A DNA stretch of 10,547 nt from JAPLGD01 sp041302745 (lineage in GTDB: Bacteria > Bipolaricaulota > Bipolaricaulia > UBA7950 > UBA9294). The stretch's first letter is position 1. Each line of letters starts with the position of its first letter. Shown here piece by piece: positions 1-6,236 of this stretch. Position numbers and translations under genes: made by a program. Under the pieces are notes generated by a model. The model was not told the DNA's origin, searched no databases, and worked only from the letters and a program-made list of their open reading frames with translations. The stretch lies in contig JBFYQP010000214.1 in assembly GCA_041302745.1 (NCBI GenBank), positions 1 through 10,547 on the forward strand, written 5' to 3'.

Positions 1-274
1 GCCAGCCGATGTCGGCGAGTCCCGTCTGGGCAAGATGCACGTGCGCGTCCACGAAACCGGGGATCACCATGCCCCCACGCACGTCGACCGTCTCGTCGGT
101 CGGGCAATCCATCTCGTCGCCCGTGCCGATCCACGCGATCCTCCCGCCTCGAAGGACGACCGCGTCGCAGTCAGAACGACCCCAGATCTCCCCGCCGCGC
201 AGCGCAATGGATGGGCCGCAGCCCTCTGCCCTAGATGACATTGGCATCTCGCTCCACGCTTCGGGCGACTCCAT
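1..274 (-). CDS. Amidohydrolase family protein, N-terminal part (cut by window edge)
   Basis: Only about 91 residues are present, as the gene runs off the left edge. The visible part has the composite-domain start typical of metal-dependent amidohydrolases: a beta-rich segment (IALRGGEIW, VLRGGRIAWIG), then GGMVIPGFVDAHVHL, where the two histidines of the HxH motif (about residues 78 and 80) are metal ligands. A hydrolase of a C-N bond in a cyclic or linear amide is expected, and the wording fits the Amidohydro_3/YtcJ-like branch, but substrate cannot be told. The start is uncertain. ATG at 274 has AGAGGA about 7 nt upstream and is used here. ATG at 325 follows GGAGGTGA at a long 12-nt spacing. 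ATG at 247 has GGAG at 4 nt and ATG at 241 is also in frame. All give the same conserved body. The gene is divergent from the RHH gene at 445. Confidence is high for the family and low for the exact start. Confidence 0.75.
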   Translation of the reverse strand, partial: MESPEAWSEMPMSSRAEGCGPSIALRGGEIWGRSDCDAVVLRGGRIAWIGTGDEMDCPTDETVDVRGGMVIPGFVDAHVHLAQTGLADIGW

Positions 275-326
275 GCGCTGTTCCTCTTGCCCCGCGTGTC
301 GGTCGGCCTTCCATGGTTCTTCCATC

Positions 327-347
327 TTACTTTCCACTCACCTCCAT
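327..347 (-). other. Possible 6-codon upstream ORF (MEVSGK) with strong SD
   Basis: On the minus strand GGAGG (353-357) sits 5 nt before an ATG at 347. That frame reads six codons and ends with TAA at 327-329, one base before the in-frame amidohydrolase ATG at 325. A second SD-like string, GGAGGTGA (338-345), lies inside the mini-frame. This could be a leader peptide giving translational coupling or reinitiation, or simply a chance ATG in purine-rich leader sequence. Nothing but the spacing supports it. Confidence 0.25.
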
Positions 348-381
348 GGATACCTCCGCGGTTTGAGATACGCTAGCGCCG

Positions 382-430
382 TTCCCAACTTCTGGGAGAA
401 GAAAAGCAAGCGACCCCAATGGGGTTGGCT
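382..430. promoter_or_regulatory. Two CCCA/TGGG palindromes in the divergent intergenic region (candidate operator)
   Basis: Two inverted repeats lie just upstream of the RHH gene. TCCCA-acttc-TGGGA spans 383-397 (382-398 with a wobble pair), and ACCCCA-A-TGGGGT spans 413-425, extendable with a bulge to 409-430. Both contain the same CCCA/TGGG half-sites and their centres are about 29 bp apart. RHH proteins commonly bind paired short repeats and often repress their own gene, so an autoregulatory operator controlling both divergent genes is plausible. An RNA hairpin in the leader of the RHH mRNA is the alternative for the second repeat, which ends about 15-20 nt before the start codon. A possible -35 (TTGAGA, 363-368) has no convincing -10. 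Confidence 0.35.
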
Positions 431-444
431 GTTGAGGAGAGGGG

Positions 445-627
445 GTGAACTCCGTGCCGAAGAAGGAGATTCTTGACAAGCTCTCGATCTACATTCCTCA
501 GAAGAAGATGAGCGACCGGCCCGTCGAGCGGCTGATGAAACTCGGCGAGAAGCAGGATCGCTCCATCAACTACCTCGTCGTCGACGCCATCCTTCAGTAC
601 CTCGAGCGCGAGGAGAACCGAAGCTAG
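445..627 (+). CDS. Small ribbon-helix-helix (CopG/Arc-type) DNA-binding protein
   Basis: A 60-residue protein with the layout of an RHH transcription factor: a short beta strand (about residues 12-18, KLSIYIP), helix one (about 25-37, RPVERLMKLGEKQ), a turn (DRSINYL) and helix two (about 43-56, VVDAILQYLEREE). The RS-x4 to 5-hydrophobic pattern followed by AIxxYLE is typical of CopG-like proteins. Such proteins work as dimers, with the paired strands reading the DNA major groove. The GTG start at 445 is preferred because AGGAG (435-439) lies 5 nt upstream; GTG at 454 would leave it 14 nt away. The gene stands alone, divergent from the amidohydrolase, and is followed by a terminator. No toxin gene follows, so an antitoxin role is not supported; a regulator of itself and its divergent neighbour is the simplest reading. 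The call rests on predicted secondary structure pattern, not on a named homologue. Confidence 0.72.
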   Translation: MNSVPKKEILDKLSIYIPQKKMSDRPVERLMKLGEKQDRSINYLVVDAILQYLEREENRS

Positions 628-662
628 CGCGCCCGACCCATGGGACGTCGGCCCGGAGAACG

Positions 663-698
663 GGACGGAAGAGGCTGCCCCCTTCCGTCCTTTCGTTT
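663..698 (+). terminator. Rho-independent terminator after the RHH gene
   Basis: GGACGGAAG (663-671) pairs perfectly with CTTCCGTCC (682-690) across a 10-nt loop, and the stem is followed by TTTCGTTT (691-698). It lies 36 nt after the RHH stop codon. In the opposite direction the hairpin is not followed by a T-run, so it is less convincing as a terminator for the minus-strand operon that ends at 711, though the same stem could still slow it. Confidence 0.8.
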
Positions 699-710
699 GC
701 CCCGACTTGT

Positions 711-1757
711 CTACAGCAGCTCCCGAATCGCCGCGAGATCGACGTGCTTCGTCACGAGATCGCGCAGCCGTTCGACCTTCTTGGTCTCTTCCGACGTGAT
801 GAGCGGCTCGATCTTCTCCACCTGCATCGCCACGGCGTAGGTGTCGCCGGGGACCAGGAGCAGCGGGATCTTCTTCTCCGACGCTCGCGAGGTCACGTTC
901 GACGGCGGCAGGATGTTGTTCGTCAGGACGATGGCCGACGTGCCGCCCGCTTCGATCGCCGCGAGGATCATGTCGCTGCGGTCTCCGCTCGTGATCACCA
1001 TCTTGTCGGGCTCCTTGATCGTCGCTCCGCTCATCGCCGCGGCGACCGACATCGCCCCGACGGTGACCTTCCGGACGACGCGCTGGAGCCCGTCCTCTCC
1101 GGCCACCACCCGCGCGAAGAGCCGCTCCGCAACCGTCGCCACGGTCATCGTCGTCAGCTCCTTGTCGTAGGGGATGACGCCAAACACATTGACGCCGAGC
1201 CGCTCGATCTCGGGGAGCTGAACCTCGCGGAAGTCCTCCACGTGGAGCACCTTGTTGACGATGACCCCCGCCACCGTCGCTTCGTCGGATCCGACGAAGC
1301 GCTCGATGAAGGCGAGGTCGTCGGCGATGTCGTCCTCGCTTCCTCCGGCCACGATCAAGACGGGGAACCCCGTCTCCTGGGAGATCGTGAGTGGGTCCAG
1401 GTACACCGATGCCCCGTGCGCCAGGTTCTTTCCGCACTCGATGAGCACCGTATCGCGGTCCACGCTGAGCGACTCCATCACCCGCCGCAGCTCCTTCGCC
1501 ATCGAGGAGCGGTCGTACATGAAGCGCAGCTTGGAGTGGTCGAAGCCGATGCTCATCGTCTCCGGCTCCTCACCGAGTTGAAGGAGCCGCGAGAACAGCG
1601 CGGCATCGTAGTCCCACAAGCGCTTCTTTCGGTACAGGAACCGATCGCCCAGCGGCTTGATGTACCCGAAACGCCGATCGATGGCGCTCGCCAGGCCGAC
1701 CAACACGCTCGTCTTCCCAGCCCCTTCACGCGTCGACGCTACGATCAGCGACTTCAC
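711..1757 (-). CDS. BioD-like P-loop/DRTGG-domain protein (phosphotransacetylase N-terminal-like)
   Basis: This 348-residue protein has a dethiobiotin-synthetase-like P-loop domain with a deviant Walker A (STREGAGKT, residues 8-16), GVIVNKV at 164-170, and a DRTGG-type domain at about 218-320 (TSGDRSDM around 256-263). The same two-domain order forms the regulatory N-terminal half of long phosphotransacetylases such as E. coli Pta; here the catalytic PTA_PTB domain is absent and the protein ends soon after the DRTGG domain. It is the last gene of the operon. Its GTG start overlaps the stop of the acyl-CoA synthetase gene by 4 bp (GTGA), so translational coupling is likely. By analogy with Pta it may bind a nucleotide or metabolite and modulate the neighbouring acyl-CoA enzymes; that role is inference. 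It does not carry the motifs expected of a phosphotransacetylase and should not be annotated as one. Confidence 0.85.
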   Translation of the reverse strand: MKSLIVASTREGAGKTSVLVGLASAIDRRFGYIKPLGDRFLYRKKRLWDYDAALFSRLLQLGEEPETMSIGFDHSKLRFMYDRSSMAKELRRVMESLSVDRDTVLIECGKNLAHGASVYLDPLTISQETGFPVLIVAGGSEDDIADDLAFIERFVGSDEATVAGVIVNKVLHVEDFREVQLPEIERLGVNVFGVIPYDKELTTMTVATVAERLFARVVAGEDGLQRVVRKVTVGAMSVAAAMSGATIKEPDKMVITSGDRSDMILAAIEAGGTSAIVLTNNILPPSNVTSRASEKKIPLLLVPGDTYAVAMQVEKIEPLITSEETKKVERLRDLVTKHVDLAAIRELL

Positions 1758-3865
1758 GCTGCGTCACCCCCCTGATGGTCAAACAGGATCCGCACGTCCA
1801 CCGCGACGACTCCCTTGCCGTAGTCGTAGACGACGAGCGGGTTCACTTCGATGTCGGTGATCTCCCTGCACTGCGCCGCAAGCTGCCCAAGTCGCACGAC
1901 CACATCTGCGACAGCTCCCACATCCTTGCGGCTCTCGCCACGCACGCCGAGCAGGAGAGGATACGACCGGATGCTGCCGATCATGATCCGCGCCGTCGCC
2001 GGCTCGACCGGCGCCGCACGGAACGCGACGTCCTTCATGACTTCGACGTAGATTCCTCCGAGGCCGAACATGACCACGGGGCCGAACGAGGAGTCCTGCC
2101 TCGCGCCGATGATGGTCTCCACTCCGGCTCGAACCATCTCGACGACCTCAATCCCCTCGATCACCGCGTCGGGCTTGTGCGCGAGGCAGCTCTGGAGGAT
2201 CGCCTGGTAGGCGTCGATGACTTCTCTCGGCGTCTCGAGGTCGAGGGCGACTCCGCCGGCGTCGCTCTTGTGGATGATGTCCTTCGACACCACCTTCATG
2301 ACGACGGGGTACCCGATCTGCCCCGCGGCGCGAACCGCTTCGTCCAGGTTCCGCGCGAGGATCGACCGCGGCATGCGCAGCCCAAGGATCTCCGCCACGG
2401 CCGCCGCCTCGTTCGCGAGGAGGAAGCCTCGCCCGTCTTCACCGGCTTTGCGAAGGACGGCGCGGATTCCGGCCACGTCGATCGTGGGAGGCGGCGACTC
2501 GCTCTCCGCGACCTCGCTCTGGCGCGCCCACGACCGGTAGAGCGCACCGAGGACGGACACCGCTTCGTAGACGTCCCCGAACACCGGGAGCCCCTCGAGG
2601 CGCAGCTCCCGCAGGATCTTCTCGATCCGCTCTCCCCCGAACAGCGAGAACACGATCGGCTTCCGCCCTCTGTACCGCTGGTACACGGTGCGAAGAAGCG
2701 ACGCGAACTGCTCGGTGTCGAAGAGCGCCGTCTCGCAGTACAGGGCGATCGCGGCCTGCATGTCGTCTCGCTCCAGCACCGCCTCAAGCGAGCGGGCGTA
2801 GTCCTCGGCCGTCGCCTGGCCGGTCAGGTCGACCGGGTTCTTCGACGATCCGAAGTCCGGCATGACGTCGGCGAACGTTCGCTTCAGGGTGGCCTGATCG
2901 TCGAACAGCTGGACGCCGTACTTCTCGCAGGCATCGGTCGCGAGCACGCCGATTCCCCCCCCGTTCGTAACGATGACCGCCTCTTCGCCTGAGGGAAGCG
3001 GAGCGTCGGACAGGAAGCGGACCCAGTTGAAGGCCTCCTGCACGCTCTCGGCGCGGAGAACGCCGCACTGCCTCATGATGTCGTCGAACACGGCGTCCGC
3101 TCCCGCGAGGGACCCCGTGTGCGACGCCGCGGCCATCGCGCCCCGCTTGGACCGCCCCGACTTGATGGCGACGACGTGCTTGCGCGTCGTGATCCGCTTC
3201 AAGGTCCGAACGAGCCTCTCGCCGCCCTTGACCCCTTCGATGTACATGAGGACAACCCTGGTCGCGTCGTCCTCCGCCAGGTACTCGAGCAGGTCGGACT
3301 CGTCGATGTCGGACTTGTTCCCCACGGAGATGAGGGCAGACAGGCCGAGCGACTCCGCCGCGGTCTTCCCGATCATGGCGATCCCCAGCGCGCCGCTCTG
3401 CGTGACGATGGCCACGTGTCCGGGGAGGATCCCCCCCGGCCCAAACGTCGCATCCAACCGGCTCGCTGCCGAGTAGATCCCGAAGATGTTCGGCCCAAGA
3501 ACGCGCATCCCGTGTCCCCGCGCGTACTCGACGATCTTCCTCTCCAGGTCGAGGTTTCCGACCTCGGAGAACCCCGACGTGATGATGACCAAGTGCCCGA
3601 CGCCCTTGTCGGCGCACTCCGGAAGCGTCGGATACACGCAATCGGCGGGGACGCACAGCACGGCGACATCGACCGGACCCGGGACCGCCCCAAGGGACGA
3701 GTACACCGTCCGGCCGAGGATCTCGCCCCCTTTCGGATTGATCGGGTAGATGCCCCCCGCATACCCGGACTTCACCATGTTCTCGACGACGCGATACCCG
3801 ATCTTCGCCGGGTTCGTCGATGCGCCGACGACCGCGACGCCGCGCGGGCGGAACAGGCGGTCCAT
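1754..3865 (-). CDS. Acetate/acyl-CoA ligase (ADP-forming), fused alpha and beta subunits
   Basis: A 703-residue cytoplasmic enzyme catalysing acyl-CoA + ADP + Pi = acid + ATP + CoA, a substrate-level phosphorylation step. Domains in order are: a CoA-binding Rossmann domain (about 1-130, starting RPRGVAVVGAS), succinyl-CoA-synthetase-like domains (about 145-440) with the phosphohistidine motif SHTGSLAG (His249), a short linker rich in E, S and P (about 452-461), and a C-terminal ATP-grasp domain (about 465-703) with KDIIHKSDAGGV, whose His532 matches the second conserved histidine of the family, and DIEVNPLVV near the end. The order is the usual one for single-chain NDP-forming acyl-CoA synthetases. 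The ATG at 3865 is chosen because the conserved fold begins right after it and it lies 19 bp from the upstream stop; the frame stays open to 3937 but that stretch has no family match. It is the middle gene of the operon. Acetate is the commonest substrate, but branched or aryl acids cannot be excluded. Confidence 0.95.
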   Translation of the reverse strand: MDRLFRPRGVAVVGASTNPAKIGYRVVENMVKSGYAGGIYPINPKGGEILGRTVYSSLGAVPGPVDVAVLCVPADCVYPTLPECADKGVGHLVIITSGFSEVGNLDLERKIVEYARGHGMRVLGPNIFGIYSAASRLDATFGPGGILPGHVAIVTQSGALGIAMIGKTAAESLGLSALISVGNKSDIDESDLLEYLAEDDATRVVLMYIEGVKGGERLVRTLKRITTRKHVVAIKSGRSKRGAMAAASHTGSLAGADAVFDDIMRQCGVLRAESVQEAFNWVRFLSDAPLPSGEEAVIVTNGGGIGVLATDACEKYGVQLFDDQATLKRTFADVMPDFGSSKNPVDLTGQATAEDYARSLEAVLERDDMQAAIALYCETALFDTEQFASLLRTVYQRYRGRKPIVFSLFGGERIEKILRELRLEGLPVFGDVYEAVSVLGALYRSWARQSEVAESESPPPTIDVAGIRAVLRKAGEDGRGFLLANEAAAVAEILGLRMPRSILARNLDEAVRAAGQIGYPVVMKVVSKDIIHKSDAGGVALDLETPREVIDAYQAILQSCLAHKPDAVIEGIEVVEMVRAGVETIIGARQDSSFGPVVMFGLGGIYVEVMKDVAFRAAPVEPATARIMIGSIRSYPLLLGVRGESRKDVGAVADVVVRLGQLAAQCREITDIEVNPLVVYDYGKGVVAVDVRILFDHQGGDAA
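2804..2834. repeat. 31-nt near-repeat, copy 1 (in ADP-forming ligase gene)
   Basis: This stretch matches 4764-4794 at 28 of 31 positions in the same orientation (differences at 2819, 2825 and 2833). In the ligase it encodes the reverse-strand peptide DLTGQATAE (residues 346-354). DLTG is a normal family motif here, so most of the match may come from two families that both use this peptide with similar codons. Confidence 0.6.
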
Positions 3866-3884
3866 GCTTGCACCGCGCTCCGAC

Positions 3885-5852
3885 TCACCCGAACAGCATC
3901 CTGAGCTCATACACGCCAGCCCCCCGTTTCTTTTCAATCGAGAACCCCGCTTGTTCGAACAAGTGCATCATCGCCCGGTTGTCGACCAGGACCTCCGCGC
4001 TGAAGCCCAGGAGACCCTCTCTCTTCGCCAAGAGCGTCAGGTACCGGAGAACCTCTGACCCGATGCCGCGATTCTGGGCCTCATCCCCGACGACGAGCGC
4101 GACCTCAGCCGTGTGGGTGTCCGGGTCCATCCCGTACTGCCCCACACCGACGACGACCTCCCGCTCCTCCTCTTCGATCACGGCCAGGATCACCATTTCC
4201 GCCGTGTAGTCGATCACCACGAACTCCTGCAGGCGCTCGTGGGGCATGTCCTTCCGCGAGGAGATGAACCGTTGGTACACCGACTGGTCTGACAAGGAGT
4301 AGAAGAAGTCCTTGAGCAGCGGCTCGTCGCTGATCCGCACCGGTCGCAGGAGGATTTCCTGACCGGTCTTCGTCGTGCGGTAGGTCTCGAGGTGTTCCGG
4401 GTACTCGCCGCGCTTGCCCGGTACGTAGGCCTGGTCGCTGTAGATCAGTTTCCGCGCCTTGGCCTCGCGCAGGAGCCACGGGCGGAACTTCGGATGGGCG
4501 ACGCGGATCAGCTCCATCGCCCGCTCACGCATGTTGCGTCCATGGAGATACGCAATCCCATACTCCGTGACCACGTAGTGCACGTCGCCGCGCGTCAGCG
4601 TAACGCCGGCGCCTTCGCTCAGCACCGGAACGATGCGCGACACCTCGCCCTTCTTCGCGGTCGATTCGAGGACGAGGATCGACTTCCCGTCCGGGGCAAG
4701 CACCGCGCCCCGCATGAAGTCGGCTTGTCCCCCGATCCCGCTGTAGAACTCCGTTCCGAGCGACTCGGCCGTCGCCTGTCCGGTGAGGTCGATCTGCAGC
4801 GCGGAGTTGATCGCCGTCATCTTGCGGATCTGCGAGATCACCGCCGGGTTGTTCGTGTAGTCGACGGGACGGAACGACACCGCCGGGTTGTCGGCAAGGA
4901 ACTCGTACGTCGCCGTAGATCCCATGGAGAAGGCGGCCACGGTCTTGTTGCGATCGATCGGTTTCTGTGTGTTGTCGACAATGCCCGCCCGCATCAGGCC
5001 GGCAATCCCGTCGCTCAAGAGCTCGGTGTGGACCCCGAGGTGCTTCTTCCCCGACAGGTGGGACACGATTGCGTCGGGGATTTTTCCGTATCCGACCTGG
5101 ATCGTTGCCCCGTCCTCCACAAGCCTCGCGACGTACTTCCCGATCCGATCGGCCGTCTCGTCCGAGCCGCCCGCTCCGTACTCGAGCAGAGGCTCGTCGC
5201 GAACGAGGATGCAGTCGATGTCCTCGGCATGCAGGAAGCTGTCTCCGTGGGTGCGCGGCATGTACCGGTTCATCTGACAGATCACGACGCGGGCGCAGTC
5301 CACGGCCGCCCGCACGATGTCTACGCTCACCCCGAGGCTCACGTAGCCGTGCTCGTCCGGAAGCGACGTCTGCACAAGAGCGACGTCGATCGGAACGACT
5401 CCTCGGTAGAACAGCTCCGGCACGCGCGAAAGGGAGATCGCGGTGTAGTCCGCGTCGCCTTGGTTGACGGCCTCCCGCGTGGGCTCGCTGATGAAGAACG
5501 AGTCGAGGCGGAAGTTGCGCTTCACCTCTTCGCGCAAGTAGGGCACAAGTCCGAGCGTCCAGATGTGGATGACCTCGGCGTCGAAGAACGCCTTCGGGTT
5601 CGTCTGCGTGAACTCGACGAGCGCGTCGAGCAGGTATTGGGGCTGCCCGCATCCCGTTCCGATGAAGATCCGGTCGCCACGGTGGATGTGCGCAAACGCC
5701 CGATCCGGGGCGACGAACTTGTCGGGGTAGGCCGTTCGCAGCCGTTCGACGTTCTCCAGAGCCCTGCCGATCAACCCATCCGCCATCGCCAAGTCGGGCA
5801 TAGGATCCCGAACGATTCGCAGCTCCCGTTTGTGGAATGCCTCAGGACGCAT
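3885..5852 (-). CDS. Acetyl-CoA hydrolase/CoA-transferase family protein fused to a GNAT acetyltransferase domain
   Basis: About 655 residues. The N-terminal two thirds (about 40-470) is a 4-hydroxybutyrate CoA-transferase/acetyl-CoA hydrolase-type enzyme: GDRIFIGTGCGQPQ near the start, HTELLSDG with the likely catalytic glutamate (Glu277) that forms the glutamyl-CoA thioester, the glycine loop GIGGQADF (372-379) and VTEYGIAYLHG (428-438). Residues about 498-650 form a GNAT domain with the acetyl-CoA-binding loop QNRGIGSE (593-600) and AEVLVDNRAMMHLFEQAGF. This fusion is a known architecture. The transferase part should move CoA between carboxylates; the GNAT part may acetylate a protein lysine or small molecule. 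It is first in the operon, 19 bp before the ADP-forming ligase. The start is uncertain: ATG 5852 is used, but ATG 5801 and 5786 are in frame, none has a strong SD, and codons before 5801 are poor in G/C third positions, which favours a shorter protein. Confidence 0.9.
   Translation of the reverse strand: MRPEAFHKRELRIVRDPMPDLAMADGLIGRALENVERLRTAYPDKFVAPDRAFAHIHRGDRIFIGTGCGQPQYLLDALVEFTQTNPKAFFDAEVIHIWTLGLVPYLREEVKRNFRLDSFFISEPTREAVNQGDADYTAISLSRVPELFYRGVVPIDVALVQTSLPDEHGYVSLGVSVDIVRAAVDCARVVICQMNRYMPRTHGDSFLHAEDIDCILVRDEPLLEYGAGGSDETADRIGKYVARLVEDGATIQVGYGKIPDAIVSHLSGKKHLGVHTELLSDGIAGLMRAGIVDNTQKPIDRNKTVAAFSMGSTATYEFLADNPAVSFRPVDYTNNPAVISQIRKMTAINSALQIDLTGQATAESLGTEFYSGIGGQADFMRGAVLAPDGKSILVLESTAKKGEVSRIVPVLSEGAGVTLTRGDVHYVVTEYGIAYLHGRNMRERAMELIRVAHPKFRPWLLREAKARKLIYSDQAYVPGKRGEYPEHLETYRTTKTGQEILLRPVRISDEPLLKDFFYSLSDQSVYQRFISSRKDMPHERLQEFVVIDYTAEMVILAVIEEEEREVVVGVGQYGMDPDTHTAEVALVVGDEAQNRGIGSEVLRYLTLLAKREGLLGFSAEVLVDNRAMMHLFEQAGFSIEKKRGAGVYELRMLFG
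4764..4794. repeat. 31-nt near-repeat, copy 2 (in CoA-transferase gene)
   Basis: Second copy of the 28/31 match described at 2804-2834. It encodes DLTGQATAE at residues 355-363 of the CoA-transferase, just before the glycine loop, a place where this family normally has a DLTGQ-type motif. Confidence 0.6.
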
Positions 5853-6195
5853 CGCGTCCCGAAGCGACGGTTCCCATTCTCCAGAACGAACGCCGAGATC
5901 GCAAGCGACGGGATCGCAGAAGCGGACGCGCGGCGGAAGTCGACCACCCGTCAGACGGTCCTCACGGTGACGAGTCGCGTTCACGGAACCCCACTCATCA
6001 CGCGTCGATCTTCCGCCGCGCCTGCAAGGAGGTGCTGCGTGGGCGATGCGGATTTCCGCGTCGGGCACCACCCGGAGCCGACTCCGATGGGCGTGATCCA
6101 CATCACCTACGACTACCTTCGCAGGTCGGGTCTCCGCAACCGAGGCCACATGGCTAGCGCGGAAGGGACATCCGCTCCGCCCGGAAGAGTGACGG
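5853..6195. other. 343-bp intergenic region between flavoprotein and acyl-CoA operon
   Basis: This gap separates two tandem minus-strand genes. It must hold the operon promoter unless the operon is read through from the flavoprotein gene, but no clear -35/-10 pair is visible on the minus strand. Small palindromes are present: CCGTC-A-GACGG (5948-5958) and TCAC-G-GTGA (5962-5970), possible operator sites. A weak GCGGA/TCCGC hairpin without T-run (6159-6175) follows the flavoprotein gene. The only gene candidates are a plus-strand small ORF with an excellent SD (6039-6236) and a 40-codon minus-strand frame (5981-6103); at most one is real. Confidence 0.5.
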
Positions 6196-6236
6196 TTATC
6201 CCGATGCGGCGCCGAGTCCCGCGAGCCGGCCCGTGA
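6039..6236 (+). CDS. Questionable small ORF (65 aa) with strong SD
   Basis: GTG at 6039 is preceded by AAGGAGG (6026-6032) at 6 nt, one of the best SD matches in the window, and the first 27 or so codons have strong G/C third positions as in the real genes. The predicted product has no motif I recognise, no signal peptide and no membrane segment; it includes GVIHITYDYLRRSG and a basic, proline-containing end. The last 41 bp run antisense into the 3' end of the flavoprotein gene, which argues against it, as does the lack of a visible promoter. In high-GC DNA an open frame of this length is not evidence by itself. A conserved homologue with the same start would be needed to accept it. Confidence 0.25.
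   Translation: MGDADFRVGHHPEPTPMGVIHITYDYLRRSGLRNRGHMASAEGTSAPPGRVTVIPMRRRVPRAGP

Noticed and set aside
371..378. CGCTAGCG 8-bp palindrome
   Set aside because: Too short to support as a site and not repeated near the two better palindromes.
445..627. Antitoxin of a toxin-antitoxin pair
   Set aside because: RHH proteins are often antitoxins, but no toxin gene follows and a terminator closes the unit directly after this gene.
744..2992. Long plus-strand open frames opposite the P-loop/DRTGG and ligase genes
   Set aside because: They mirror strongly coding minus-strand genes, are rich in R, H, D and P without motifs, and lack SD sites; they are typical antisense frames of high-GC DNA.
4392..6236. 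614-codon plus-strand open frame opposite the CoA-transferase gene
   Set aside because: It is the antisense of a gene with clear catalytic motifs and has no recognisable domain. Only its last 66 codons, which have their own SD, were kept as a low-confidence candidate.
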